A stretch of 64,000 nt of DNA, taken from positions 69,582,754 through 69,646,753 of the forward strand of contig OZ024854.1 in NCBI GenBank assembly GCA_964017155.1, written 5' to 3'. This DNA is from Oasisia sp. SBJ-2009 (Eukaryota; Annelida; Polychaeta; Sabellida; Siboglinidae). A program made the position numbers and the translations under genes. This document shows positions 9,086 through 22,094 of the stretch, piece after piece (position 1 is the stretch's first letter; every line of letters starts with the position of its first letter). The notes below the pieces were generated by a model. That model was not told where the DNA came from. It searched no databases and was given only the letters and a program-made list of their open reading frames with translations.

Positions 9086-10211
9086 AACTGATCCCCCGTA
9101 GACGGATCGGACTTTGTCGTTTTCCTCGATTATCCGAAAGTTGGCAAAATGACGCGCACGGCCATTAGGCTTCCTCGAGAGAGTCGTAGTTACTCCCCGT
9201 GCGCGACACACGCCCGAGAAGACCGACCGGCGTGTCGAACCTTGCCGTTTTTCTCGATTCGCAGAACTGATCCCCCGTAGACGGATAGGACTTAGTCGTT
9301 TTCCTCGGTTTGTTTCCAAAAGTTGGCAAAACGACGCGCCCGGTCGGTCATTCGTCTACATGCACAAGTGATCTCTACCGTCGTCGAGTCCGTCTTTCCC
9401 GTCTCTCTCCCTCCGCCGGCGCGGGCCGGGCCGGGCCGGGCCGCGCCGGGCCGGGCCACGCCGGGCAGTTACCGGCGCCCGGCCGGGCTTCGGAACGCGA
9501 CCGGCGGCAAGGCTTCGGCGCACACGACTGGGCCGGGCTTCGGCATGCGACCAGCGGCCGGGCTTCGGAACGCGACCAGGTTTCGGCGCACACTACCGGG
9601 CCAGGTTTCGGCACGCCGCTTGCTCAACTGATCCCCCGTAGACGGATCGGACTTTGTCGTCGTTTTCCTCGATTTCTCCAACTATCACCCTGTTAAGGTC
9701 GCCAAATGCCTCGTCACCTCATCTAGCTAGTGGTTTCTTATTACTCCCGCCGTTTACCCTCCGGTCGGCACGGAATTATGTTGAAAAGAATGTAGACAGA
9801 CATTTACGCTTCCCCAACTGATCCCCCGTAGACGGATCGGACTTTGTCGTCGTTTTCCTCGATTTCTCCAACTATCACCCTGTTAAGGTCGCCAAATGCC
9901 TCGTCACCTCATCTAGTTAGTGTTTCCTTATTACTCCCGCCGTTTACCTGCCGGTCGGTACGGAATTCTGTTGAAAAGAATGTAGACAGACATTTACGCT
10001 TCCCCAACTGATCCCCCGTAGACGGATGGGACTTTGTCGTTTTTCTCAGTTTTTCCGACTATCACCCTGTTAAGGTCGCCAAATGCCTCGCTCGTCGTCT
10101 AATGATTTTATATTAGTGGTTCCTTATTACTCCCGCCGTTTACCCACCGGTCGGCACGGCACGGCACGGAACTTTGTTGAAACAGGTTTAAACAGAAATT
10201 CTCGTTTCCCC
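9086..10211 (+). repeat. U9: 1,126-bp c6 unit
   Basis: Standard five monomers. B has the c6 tag cgcgggcc with a run of four gggcc, then gccacgccgggcag. U21 is its counterpart 14,135 bp downstream. Confidence 0.92.
9423..9440 (+). other. Possible G-quadruplex motif in a c6 B monomer
   Basis: Four GGG runs separated by CC (gggccgggccgggccggg). This fits the usual G3N1-7 pattern. The same four-run form is seen in U4 (3572-3589), U21, U52 (58168-58185), U54 and U57. The 356-bp c6 copies have three close runs plus a fourth after seven bases. The motif is self-complementary as well, so hairpins compete. Structure formation is inferred from sequence only. Confidence 0.45.
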
Positions 10212-11532
10212 AACTGATCCCCCGTAGACGGATCGGACTTTGTCGTTTTCCTCGATTATCCGAAAGTTGGCAAAATGACGCGCACGGCCATTAGGCTTCC
10301 TCGAGAGAGTCGTAGTTACTCCCCGTGCGCGACACACGCCCGAGAAGACCGACCGGCGTGTCGAACCTTGCCGTTTTTCTCGATTCGCAGAACTGATCCC
10401 CCGTAGACGGATAGGACTTAGTCGTTTTCCTCGGTTTGTTTCCAAAAGTTGGCAAAACGACGCGCCCGGTCGGTCATTCGTCTACATGCACAAGTGATCT
10501 CTACCGTCGTCGAGTCCGTCTTTCCCGTCTCTCTCCCTCCGCCGGCCCGGGCCGGGCCGCGCCGCGCCGCGCCGGGCAGGGCCGCGCCGGGCAGTTACCG
10601 GCGCCCGGCCGGGCTTCGGAACGCGACCGGCGGCAAGGCTTCGGCGCACACGACTGGGCCGGGCTTCGGCATGCGACCAGCGGCCGTGCTTCGGAACGCG
10701 ACCAGGTTTCGGCGCACACTACGGGGCCAGGTTTCGGCACGCCGCTTGCTCAACTGATCCCCCGTAGACGGATCGGACTTTGTCGTCGTTTTCCTCGATT
10801 TCTCCAACTATTACCCTGTTAAGGTCGCCAAATGCCTCGTCACCTCATCTAGCTAGTGGTTTCTTATTACTCCCGCCGTTTACCCTCCGGTCGGCACGGA
10901 ATTATGTTGAAAAGAATGTAGACAGACATTTACGCTTCCCCAACTGATCCCCCGTAGACGGATCGGACTTTGTCGTCGTTTTCCTCGATTTCTCCAACTA
11001 TCACCCTGTTAAGGTCGCCAAATGCCTCGTCACCTCATCTAGTTAGTGTTTCCTTATTACTCCCGCCGTTTACCTGCCGGTCGGTACGGAATTCTGTTGA
11101 AAAGAATGTAGACAGACATTTACGCTTCCCCAACTGATCCCCCGTAGACGGATCGGACTTTGTCGTCGTTTTCCTCGATTTCTCCAACTATCACCCTGTT
11201 AGGGTCGCCAAATGCCTCGTCACCTCATCTAGTTAGTGTTTCCTTATTACTCCCGCCGTTTACCTGCCGGTCGGTACGGAATTATGTTGAAAAGAATGTA
11301 GACAGACATTTACGCTTCCCCAACTGATCCCCCGTAGACGGATGGGACTTTGTCGTTTTTCTCAGTTTTTCCGACTATCACCCTGTTAAGGTCGCCAAAT
11401 GCCTCGCTCGTCGTCTAATGATTTTATATTAGTGGTTCCTTATTACTCCCGCCGTTTACCCACCGGTCGGCACGGCACGGCACGGCACGGAACTTTGTTG
11501 AAACAGGTTTAAACAGAAATTCTCGTTTCCCC
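10212..11532 (+). repeat. U10: 1,321-bp c9 unit with duplicated D
   Basis: A 179, B 10391-10751 (gtgcttcgg, acggggcc), C 10752-10941, D 10942-11131, a second D 11132-11321 with gttagggtcgcc, and E 11322-11532 (four CACGG). The second D and the E recur almost unchanged at 26776-27176. Confidence 0.92.
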
Positions 11533-12672
11533 AACTGATCCCCGTAGACGGATCGGACTTTGTCGTTTTCCTCGATTATCCGAAAGTTGGTAAAATGACG
11601 CGCACGGCCATTAGGCTTCCTCGAGAGAGTCGTAGTTACTCCCCGTGCGCGACACACACCCGAGAAGACCGACCGGCGCGTCGAACTTTGCCGTTTTTCT
11701 CGATTCGCAGAACTGATCCCCCGTAGACGGGTAGGACTTAGTCGTTTTTCTCGATTTGTTTCCAAAAGTTGGCAAAACGACCCGCCCGGTCGGTCATTCG
11801 TCTACATGCACAAGTGATCTCTACCGTCGTTGAGTCCGTCTTTCCCGTCTGTCTCCCTCCGCCGGCCCGGGCCGGGCCGGGCCGCGCCGCGCCGCGCCGC
11901 GCCGGGCAAGGCCGCGCCGGGCAGTTACCGGCGCCCGGTCGGGCTTCGGAACGCGACCGACGGCAAGGCTTCGGCGCGCACGACTGGGCCGGGCTTCGGC
12001 ATGCGACCAGCGGCCGGGCTTCGGAACGCGACCAGGTTTCGGCGCAAACTACCGGGCCAGGTTTCGGCACGCCGCTTGCTCAACTGATCCCCCGTAGACG
12101 GATCGGACTTTGTCGTCGTTTTCCTCGATTTCTCCAACTAACACCCTGTTAAGGTCGCCAAATGCCTCGTCACCTCATCTAGCTAGTGGTTTCTTATTAC
12201 TCCCGCCGTTTACCCTCCGGTCGGCACGAAATTCTGTTGAAAAGAATGTAGACAGACATTTACGCTTCCCCAACTGATCCCCCGTAGACGGATCGGACTT
12301 TGTCGTCGTTTTCGTCGATTTCTCCAACTATCACCCTGTTCAGGTCGCCAAATGCCTCGTCACCTCATCTAGTTAGTATTTCCTTATTACTCCCGCCGTT
12401 TACCTGCCGGTCGGTACGGAATTATGTTGAAAAGAATGTAGACAGACATTTACGCTTCCCCAACTGATCCCCCGTAGACGGATGGGACTTTGTCGTTTTT
12501 CTCAGTTTTTCCGACTATCACCCTGTTAAGGTCGCCAAATGCCTCGCTCGTCGTCTAATGATTTTATATTAGTGGTTCCTTATTACTCCCGCCGTTTACC
12601 CACCGGTCGGCACGGCACGGCACGGCACGGAACTTTGTTGAAACAGGTTTAAACAGAAATTCTCGTTTCCCC
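11533..12672 (+). repeat. U11: 1,140-bp c10 unit
   Basis: A of 178 bp (one C missing in the head; gttggtaaaa; cacacaccc), B 11711-12081 of 371 bp with gggtaggac, acccgcccgg and gttgagtcc, C with ctaacaccc, D with gttcagg and agtatttcc, E 211 bp. U25 is a near copy. Confidence 0.92.
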
Positions 12673-14003
12673 AACTGATCCCCGTAGACGGATCGGACTT
12701 TGTCGTTTTCCTCGATTATCCGAAAGTTGGCAAAATGACGCGCACGGCCATTAGGCTTCCTCGAGAGAGTCGTAGTTACTCCCCGTGCGCGACACACGCC
12801 CGAGAAGACCGACCGGCGCGTCGAACTTTGCCGTTTTTCTCGATTCGCAGAACTGATCCCCCGTAGACGGATAGGACTAAGTCGTTTTCCTCGGTTTGTT
12901 TCCAAAAGTTGGCAAAACGACGCGCCCGGTCGGTCATTCGTCTACATGCACAAGTGATCTCTACCGTCGTCGAGTCCGTCTTTCCCGTCTGTCTCCCTCC
13001 GCCGGCCCGGGCCGGGCCGCGCCGCGCCGCGCCGGGCAGGGCCGCGCCGGGCAGTTACCGGCGCCCGGCCGGGCTTCGGAACGCGACCGGCGGCAAGGCT
13101 TCGGCGCACAAGACTGGGCCGGGCTTCGGCATGCGACCAGCGGCCGGGCTTCGGAACGCGACCAGGTTTCGGCGCACACTACCGGGCCAGGTTTCGGCAC
13201 GCCGCTTGCTCAACTGATCCCCCGTAGACGGATCGGACTTTGTCGTCGTTTTCCTCGATTTCTCCAACTATCACCCTGTTAAGGTCGCCAAATGCCTCGT
13301 CACCTCATCTAGCTAGTGGTTTCTTATTACTCCCGCCGTTTACCCTCCGGTCGGCACGGAATTCTGTTGAAAAGAATGTAGACATACATTTACGCTTCCC
13401 CAACTGATCCCCCGTAGACGGATCGGACTTTGTCGTCGTTTTCCTCGATTACTCCAACTATCACCATGTTAAGGTCGCCAAATGCCTCGTCACCTCATCT
13501 AGTTAGTGTTTCCTTATTACTCCCGCCGTTTACCTGCCGGTCGGTACGGAATTCTGTTGAAAAGAATGTAGACAGACATTTACGCTTCCCCAACTGATCC
13601 CCCGTAGACGGATGGGACTTTGTCGTTTTTCTCAGTTTTTCCGACTATCACCCTGTTAAGGTCGCCAAATGCCTCGCTCGTCGTCTAATGATTTTATATT
13701 AGTGGTTCCTTATTACTCCCGCCGTTTACCCACCGGTCGGCACGGCACGGCACGGAACAATGTTGAAACAGGTTTAAACAGAAATTCTCGTTTCCCCAAC
13801 TGATCCCCGGTTGACGGATCGGACTTTGTCGTTTTTCTCAGTTTTTCCGACTATCACCCTGTTAAGGTCGCCAAATGCCTCGCTCGTCGTCTAATTATTT
13901 GATATTAGTGGTTACTTATTACTCCCGCCTTTTACCTACCGGTCGGCACGGCACGGCACGGAACAATGTTGAAACAGGTTTAAACAGAAATTCTCGTTTC
14001 CCC
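12673..14003 (+). repeat. U12: 1,331-bp c3-like unit with extra E2
   Basis: A of 178 bp, B with aagactgg and ggactaagtcg but without cctggg, C with acatacatt, D with gattactcc, then E whose tail reads ggaacaatg as in E2, and E2 13798-14003. The E2-type tail on E suggests local conversion from the neighbouring E2. U27 is the counterpart. Confidence 0.91.
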
Positions 14004-15134
14004 AACTGATCCCCCGTAGACGGATCGGACTTTGTCGTTTTCCTCGATTATCCGAAAGTTGGCAAAATGACGCGCACGGCCATTAGGCTTCCTCCAGAGA
14101 GTCGTAGTTACTCCCCGTGCGCGACACACGCCCGAGAAGACCGACCGGCGTGTCGAACCTTGCCGTTTTTCTCGATTCGCAGAACTGATCCCCCGTAGAC
14201 GGATAGGACTTAGTCGTTTTCCTCGGTTTGTTTCCAAAAGTTGGCAAAACGACGCGCCCGGTCGGTCATTCGTCTACATCCACAAGTGATCTCTACCGTC
14301 GTCGAGTCCGTCTTTCCCGTCTCTCTCCCTCCGCTGGCCCGGGCCGGGCCGCGCCGCGCCGCGCCGGGCAGGGCCGCGCCGGGCAGTTACCGGCGCCCGG
14401 CCGGGCTTCGGGACGCGACCGGCGGCAAGGCTTCGGCGCGCACGACTGGGCCGGGCTTCGGCATGCGACCAGCGGCCGGGCTTCGGAACGCGACCAGGTT
14501 TCGGCGCACACTACCGGGCCAGGTTTCGGCACGCCGCTTGCTCAACTGATCCCCCGTAGACGGATCGGACTTTGTCGTCGTTTTCCTCGATTTCTCCAAC
14601 TATCACCCTGTTAAGGTCGCCAAATGCCTCGTCACCTCATCTAGCTAGTGGTTTCTTATTACTCCCGCCGTTTACCCTCCGGTCGGCACGAAATTCTGTT
14701 GAAAAGAATCTAGACAGACATTTACGCTTCCCCAACTGATCCCCCGTAGACGGATCGGACTTTGTCGTCGTTTTCGTCGATTTCTCCAACTATCACCCTG
14801 TTCAGGTCGCCAAATGCCTCGTCACCTCATCTAGTTAGTATTTCCTTATTACTCCCGCCGTTTACCTGCCGGTCGGTACGGAATTCTGTTGAAAAGAATG
14901 TAGACAGACATTTACGCTTCCCCAACTGATCCCCCGTAGACGGATGGGACTTTGTCGTTTTTCTCAGTTTTTCCGACTATCACCCTGTTAAGGTCGCCAA
15001 ATGCCTCGCTCGTCGTCTAATGATTTTATATTAGTGGTTCCTTATTACTCCCGCCGTTTACCCACCGGTCGGCACGGCACGGCACGGCACGGAACTTTGT
15101 TGAAACAGGTTTAAACAGAAATTCTCGTTTCCCC
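14004..15134 (+). repeat. U13: 1,131-bp c1 unit
   Basis: A with cctccagag, B with catccac and cgctggcc, C with aatctagac, D with gttcagg and agtatttcc, E 211 bp. Confidence 0.92.
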
Positions 15135-16255
15135 AACTGATCCCCCGTAGACGGATCGGACTTTGTCGTTTTCCTCGATTATCCGAAAGTTGGCAAAATG
15201 ACGCGCACGGCCATTAGGCTTCCTCGAGAGAGTCGTAGTTACTCCCCGTGCGCGACACACGCCCGAGAAGACCGACCGGCGCGTCGAACTTTGCCGTTTT
15301 TCTCGATTCGCAGAACTGATCCCCCGTAGACGGATAGGACTTAGTCGTTTTCCTCGGTTTGTTTCCAAAAGTTGGCAAAACGACGCGCCCGGTCGGTCAT
15401 TCGTCTACATGCACAAGTGATCTCTACCGTCGTCGAGTCCGTCTTTCCCGTCTGTCTCCCTCCGCCGGCCCGGGCCGGGCCGCGCCGCGCCGGGCAGGGC
15501 CGCGCCGGGCAGTTACCGGCGCCCGGCCGGGCTTCGGAACGCGACCGGCGGCAAGGCTTCGGCGCACACGACTGGGCCGGGCTTCGGCATGCGACCAGCG
15601 GCCGGGCTTCGGAACGCGACCAGGTTTCGGCGCACACTACCGGGCCAGGTTTCGGCACGCCGCTTGCTCAACTGGTCCCCCGTAGACGGATCGGACTTTG
15701 TCGTCGTTTTCCTCGATTTCTCAATCTATCACCCTGTTAAGGTCGCCAAATGCCTCGTCACCTCATCTAGCTAGTGGTTTCTTATTATTCCCGCCGTTTA
15801 CCCTCCGGTCGGCACGGAATTCTGTTGAAAAGAATGTAGACATACATTTACGCTTCCCCAACTGATCCCCCGTAGACGGATCGGACTTTGTCGTCGTTTT
15901 CCTCGATTACTCCAACTATCACCATGTTAAGGTCGCCAAATGCCTCGTCACCTCATCTAGTTAGTGTTTCCTTATTACTCCCGCCGTTTACCTGCCGGTC
16001 GGTACGGAATTCTGTTGAAAAGAATGTAGACAGACATTTACGCTTCCCCAACTGATCCCCCGTAGACGGATGGGACTTTGTCGTTTTTCTCAGTTTTTCC
16101 GACTATCACCCTGTTAAGGTCGCCAAATGCCTCGCTCGTCGTCTAATGATTTTATATTAGTGGTTCCTTATTACTCCCGCCGTTTACCCACCGGTCGGCA
16201 CGGCACGGCACGGAACTTTGTTGAAACAGGTTTAAACAGAAATTCTCGTTTCCCC
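15135..16255 (+). repeat. U14: 1,121-bp c2 unit
   Basis: A with gcgcgtcgaacttt, B of 356 bp (one pentamer fewer), C with head aactggtcc, ctcaatc, cttattattcc and acatacatt, D with gattactcc and accatgtt, E 206 bp. Confidence 0.92.
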
Positions 16256-17587
16256 AACTGATCCCCCGTAGACGGATCGGACTTTGTCGTTTTCCTCGAT
16301 TATCCGAAAGTTGGCAAAATGACGCGCACGGCCATTAGGCTTCCTCGAGAGAGTCGTAGTTACTCCCCGTGCGCGACACACGCCCGAGAAGACCGACCGG
16401 CGTGTCGAACCTTGCCGTTTTTCTCGATTCGCAGAACTGATCCCCCGTAGACGGATAGGACTTAGTCGTTTTCCTGGGTTTGTTTCCAAAAGTTGGCAAA
16501 ACGACGCGCCCGGTCGGTCATTCGTCTACATGCACAAGTGATCTCTACCGTCGTCGAGTCCGTCTTTCCCGTCTCTCTCCCTCCGCCGGCCCGGGCCGGG
16601 CCGCGCCGCGCCGCGCTGGGCAGGGCAGCACCGGGCAGTTACCGGCGCCCGGCCGGGCTTCGGAACGCGACCGGCGGCAAGGCTTCGGCGCACAAGACTG
16701 GGCCGGGCTTCGGCATGCGACCAGCGGCCGGGCTTCGGAACGCGACCAGGTTTCGGCGCACACTACCGGGCCAGGTTTCGGCACGCCGCTTGCTCAACTG
16801 ATCCCCCGTAGACGGATCGGACTTTGTCGTCGTTTTCCTCGATTTCTCCAACTATCACCCTGTTAAGGTCGCCAAATGCCTCGTCACCTCATCTAGCTAG
16901 TGGTTTCTTATTACTCCCGCCGTTTACCCTCCGGTCGGCACGGAATTCTGTTGAAAAGAATGTAGACATACATTTACGCTTCCCCAACTGATCCCCCGTA
17001 GACGGATCGGACTTTGTCGTCGTTTTCCTCGATTACTCCAACTATCACCATGTTAAGGTCGCCAAATGCCTCGTCACCTCATCTAGTTAGTGTTTCCTTA
17101 TTACTCCCGCCGTTTACCTGCCGGTCGGTACGGAATTCTGTTGAAAAGAATGTAGACAGACATTTACGCTTCCCCAACTGATCCCCCGTAGACGGATGGG
17201 ACTTTGTCGTTTTTCTCAGTTTTTCCGACTATCACCCTGTTAAGGTCGCCAAATGCCTCGCTCGTCGTCTAATGATTTTATATTAGTGGTTCCTTATTAC
17301 TCCCGCCGTTTACCCACCGGTCGGCACGGCACGGCACGGAACTTTGTTGAAACAGGTTTAAACAGAAATTCTCGTTTCCCCAACTGATCCCCGGTTGACG
17401 GATCGGACTTTGTCGTTTTTCTCAGTTTTTCCGACTATCACCCTGTTAAGGTCGCCAAATGCCTCGCTCGTCGTCTAATTATTTGATATTAGTGGTTACT
17501 TATTACTCCCGCCTTTTACCTACCGGTCGGCACGGCACGGCACGGAACAATGTTGAAACAGGTTTAAACAGAAATTCTCGTTTCCCC
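16256..17587 (+). repeat. U15: 1,332-bp c3 unit with extra E2
   Basis: B has cctggg, gcgctgggcag with a private gcagcaccggg, and aagactgg, but keeps gaacgcgacc. C has acatacatt, D gattactcc. E2 at 17382-17587 precedes the c1 unit U16. Confidence 0.92.
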
Positions 17588-18717
17588 AACTGATCCCCCG
17601 TAGACGGATCGGACTTTGTCGTTTTCCTCGATTATCCGAAAGTTGGCAAAATGACGCGCACGGCCATTAGGCTTCCTCCAGAGAGTCGTAGTTACTCCCC
17701 GTGCGCGACACACGCCCGAGAAGACCGACCGGCGTGTCGAACCTTGCCGTTTTTCTCGATTCGCAGAACTGATCCCCCGTAGACGGATAGGACTTAGTCG
17801 TTTTCCTCGGTTTGTTTCCAAAAGTTGGCAAAACGACGCGCCCGGTCGGTCATTCGTCTACATCCACAAGTGATCTCTACCGTCGTCGAGTCCGTCTTTC
17901 CCGTCTCTCTCCCTCCGCTGGCCCGGGCCGGGCCGCGCCGCGCCGCGCCGGGCAAGGCCGCGCCGGGCAGTTACCGGCGCCCGGCCGGGCTTCGGGACGC
18001 GACCGGCGGCAAGGCTTCGGCGCGCACGACTGGGCCGGGCTTCGGCATGCGACCAGCGGCCGGGCTTCGGAACGCGACCAGGTTTCGGCGCACACTACCG
18101 GGCCAGGTTTCGGCACGCCGCTTGCTCAACTGATCCCCCGTAGACGGATCGGACTTTGTCGTCGTTTTCCTCGATTTCTCCAACTATCACCCTGTTAAGG
18201 TCGCCAAATGCCTCGTCACCTCATCTAGCTAGTGGTTTCTTATTACTCCCGCCGTTTACCCTCCGGTCGGCACGAAATTCTGTTGAAAAGAATCTAGACA
18301 GACATTTACGCTTCCCCAACTGATCCCCCGTAGACGGATCGGACTTTGTCGTCGTTTTCGTCGATTTCTCCAACTATCACCCTGTTCAGGTCGCCAAATG
18401 CCTCGTCACCTCATCTAGTTAGTATTTCCTTATTACTCCCGCCGTTTACCTGCCGGTCGGTACGAATTCTGTTGAAAAGAATGTAGACAGACATTTACGC
18501 TTCCCCAACTGATCCCCCGTAGACGGATGGGACTTTGTCGTTTTTCTCAGTTTTTCCGACTATCACCCTGTTAAGGTCGCCAAATGCCTCGCTCGTCGTC
18601 TAATGATTTTATATTAGTGGTTCCTTATTACTCCCGCCGTTTACCCACCGGTCGGCACGGCACGGCACGGCACGGAACTTTGTTGAAACAGGTTTAAACA
18701 GAAATTCTCGTTTCCCC
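17588..18717 (+). repeat. U16: 1,130-bp c1 unit
   Basis: c1 tags plus gggcaagg in B, aatctagac in C, a 189-bp D (tacgaattc) and a 211-bp E. This full haplotype is repeated in U32 and U38. Confidence 0.92.
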
Positions 18718-19838
18718 AACTGATCCCCCGTAGACGGATCGGACTTTGTCGTTTTCCTCGATTATCCGAAAGTTGGCAAAATGACGCGCACGGCCATTAG
18801 GCTTCCTCGAGAGAGTCGTAGTTACTCCCCGTGCGCGACACACGCCCGAGAAGACCGACCGGCGCGTCGAACTTTGCCGTTTTTCTCGATTCGCAGAACT
18901 GATCCCCCGTAGACGGATAGGACTTAGTCGTTTTCCTCGGTTTGTTTCCAAAAGTTGGCAAAACGACGCGCCCGGTCGGTCATTCGTCTACATGCACAAG
19001 TGATCTCTACCGTCGTCGAGTCCGTCTTTCCCGTCTGTCTCCCTCCGCCGGCCCGGGCCGGGCCGCGCCGCGCCGGGCAGGGCCGCGCCGGGCAGTTACC
19101 GGCGCCCGGCCGGGCTTCGGAACGCGACCGGCGGCAAGGCTTCGGCGCACACGACTGGGCCGGGCTTCGGCATGCGACCAGCGGCCGGGCTTCGGAACGC
19201 GACCAGGTTTCGGCGCACACTACCGGGCCAGGTTTCGGCACGCCGCTTGCTCAACTGGTCCCCCGTAGACGGATCGGACTTTGTCGTCGTTTTCCTCGAT
19301 TTCTCAATCTATCACCCTGTTAAGGTCGCCAAATGCCTCGTCACCTCATCTAGCTAGTGGTTTCTTATTATTCCCGCCGTTTACCCTCCGGTCGGCACGG
19401 AATTCTGTTGAAAAGAATGTAGACATACATTTACGCTTCCCCAACTGATCCCCCGTAGACGGATCGGACTTTGTCGTCGTTTTCCTCGATTACTCCAACT
19501 ATCACCATGTTAAGGTCGCCAAATGCCTCGTCACCTCATCTAGTTAGTGTTTCCTTATTACTCCCGCCGTTTACCTGCCGGTCGGTACGGAATTTTGTTG
19601 AAAAGAATGTAGACAGACATTTACGCTTCCCCAACTGATCCCCCGTAGACGGATGGGACTTTGTCGTTTTTCTCAGTTTTTCCGACTATCACCCTGTTAA
19701 GGTCGCCAAATGCCTCGCTCGTCGTCTAATGATTTTATATTAGTGGTTCCTTATTACTCCCGCCGTTTACCCACCGGTCGGCACGGCACGGCACGGAACT
19801 TTGTTGAAACAGGTTTAAACAGAAATTCTCGTTTCCCC
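18718..19838 (+). repeat. U17: 1,121-bp c2 unit
   Basis: 356-bp B and aactggtcc C head, as in U14. D has a private gaattttgttg. Confidence 0.92.
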
Positions 19839-20964
19839 AACTGATCCCCCGTAGACGGATCGGACTTTGTCGTTTTCCTCGATTATCCGAAAGTTGGCAA
19901 AATGACGCGCACGGCCATTAGGCTTCCTCGAGAGAGTCGTAGTTACTCCCCGTGCGCGACACACGCCCGAGAAGACCGACCGGCGTGTCGAACCTTGCCG
20001 TTTTTCTCGATTCGCAGAACTGATCCCCCGTAGACGGATAGGACTTAGTCGTTTTCCTGGGTTTGTTTCCAAAAGTTGGCAAAACGACGCGCCCGGTCGG
20101 TCATTCGTCTACATGCACAAGTGATCTCTACCGTCGTCGAGTCCGTCTTTCCCGTCTCTCTCCCTCCGCCGGCCCGGGCCGGGCCGCGCCGCGCCGCGCT
20201 GGGCAGGGCCGCACCGGGCAGTTACCGGCGCCCGGCCGGGCTTCGGAACGCGACCGGCGGCAAGGCTTCGGCGCACAAGACTGGGCCGGGCTTCGGCATG
20301 CGACCAGCGGCCGGGCTTCGGAACGCAACCAGGTTTCGGCGCACACTACCGGGCCAGGTTTCGGCACGCCGCTTGCTCAACTGATCCCCCGTAGACGGAT
20401 CGGACTTTGTCGTCGTTTTCCTCGATTTCTCCAACTATCACCCTGTTAAGGTCGCCAAATGCCTCGTCACCTCATCTAGCTAGTGGTTTCTTATTACTCC
20501 CGCCGTTTACCCTCCGGTCGGCACGGAATTATGTTGAAAAGAATGTAGACAGACATTTACGCTTCCCCAACTGATCCCCCGTAGACGGATCGGACTTTGT
20601 CGTCGTTTTCCTCGATTTCTCCAACTATCACCCTGTTAAGGTCGCCAAATGCCTCGTCACCTCATCTAGTTAGTGTTTCCTTATTACTCCCGCCGTTTAC
20701 CTGCCGGTCGGTACGGAATTCTGTTGAAAAGAATGTAGACAGACATTTTCGCTTCCCCAACTGATCCCCCGTAGACGGATGGGACTTTGTCGTTTTTCTC
20801 AGTTTTTCCGACTATCACCCTGTTAAGGTCGCCAAATGCCTCGCTCGTCGTCTAATGATTTTATATTAGTGGTTCCTTATTACTCCCGCCGTTTACCCAC
20901 CGGTCGGCACGGCACGGCACGGAACTTTGTTGAAACAGGTTTAAACAGAAATTCTCGTTTCCCC
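19839..20964 (+). repeat. U18: 1,126-bp c3 unit
   Basis: B has cctggg, gcgctgggcag, gccgcaccggg, aagactgg and gaacgcaacc. This complete c3 form recurs in U34, U40 and U44. D ends acattttcgc, a private change. Confidence 0.92.
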
Positions 20965-22094
20965 AACTGATCCCCGGTTGACGGATCGGACTTTGTCGTT
21001 TTCCTCGATTATCCGAAAGTTAGCAAAATGACGCGCACGGCCATTAGGCTTCCTCGAGAGAGTCGTAGTTACTCCCCGTGCGCGACACACGCCCGAGAAG
21101 ACCGACCGGCGTGTCGAACCTTGCCGTTTTTCTCGATTCGCAGAACTGATCCCCCGTAGACGGATAGGACTTAGTCGTTTTCCTCGGTTTGTTTCCAAAA
21201 GTTGGCAAAACGACGCGCCCGGTCGGTCATTCGTCTACATGCACAAGTGATCTCTACCGTCGTCGAGTCCGTCTTTCCCGTCTCTCTCCCTCCGCCGGCC
21301 CGTGCCGAGCCGCGCCGCGCCGCGCCGCGCCGGGCAGGGCCGCGCCGGGCTGTTACCGGCGCCCGGCCGGGCTTCGGAACGCGACCGGCGGCAAGGCTTC
21401 GGCGCACACGACTGGGCCGGGCTTCGGCATGCGACCAGCGGCCGGGCTTCGGAACGCGACCAGGTTTCGGCGCACACTACCGGGCCAGGTTTCGGCACGC
21501 CGCTTGCTCAACTGATCCCCCGTAGACGGATCGGACTTTGTCGTCGTTTTCCTCGATTTCTCCAACTATCACCCTGTTAAGGTCGCCAAATGCCTCGTCA
21601 CCTCATCTAGCTAGTGGTTTCTTATTACTCCCGCCGTTTACCCTCCGGTCGGCACGGAATTCTGTTGAAAAGAATGTAGACATACATTTACGCTTCCCCA
21701 ACTGATCCCCCGTAGACGGATCGGACTTTGTCGTCGTTTTCCTCGATTACTCCAACTATCACCATGTTAAGGTCGCCAAATGCCTCGTCACCTCATCTAG
21801 TTAGTGTTTCCTTATTACTCCCGCCGTTTACCTGCCGGTCGGTACGGAATTCTGTTGAAAAGAATGTAGACAGACATTTACGCTTCCCCAACTGACCCCC
21901 GTAGACGGATGGGACTTTGTCGTTTTTCTCAGTTTTTCCGACTATCACCCTGTTAAGGTCGCCAAATGCCTCGCTCGTCGACTAATTATTTTATATTAGT
22001 GGTTCCTTATTACTCCCGCCGTTTACCCACCGGTCGGCACGGCACGGCACGGAACTTTGTTGAAACAGGTTTAAACAGAAATTCTCGTTTCCCC
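20965..22094 (+). repeat. U19: 1,130-bp c4 unit
   Basis: A2, B 366 bp with cccgtgccgagc, C with acatacatt, D with gattactcc, E 205 bp (head aactgacccccg) with gtcgactaattatttt. Confidence 0.92.
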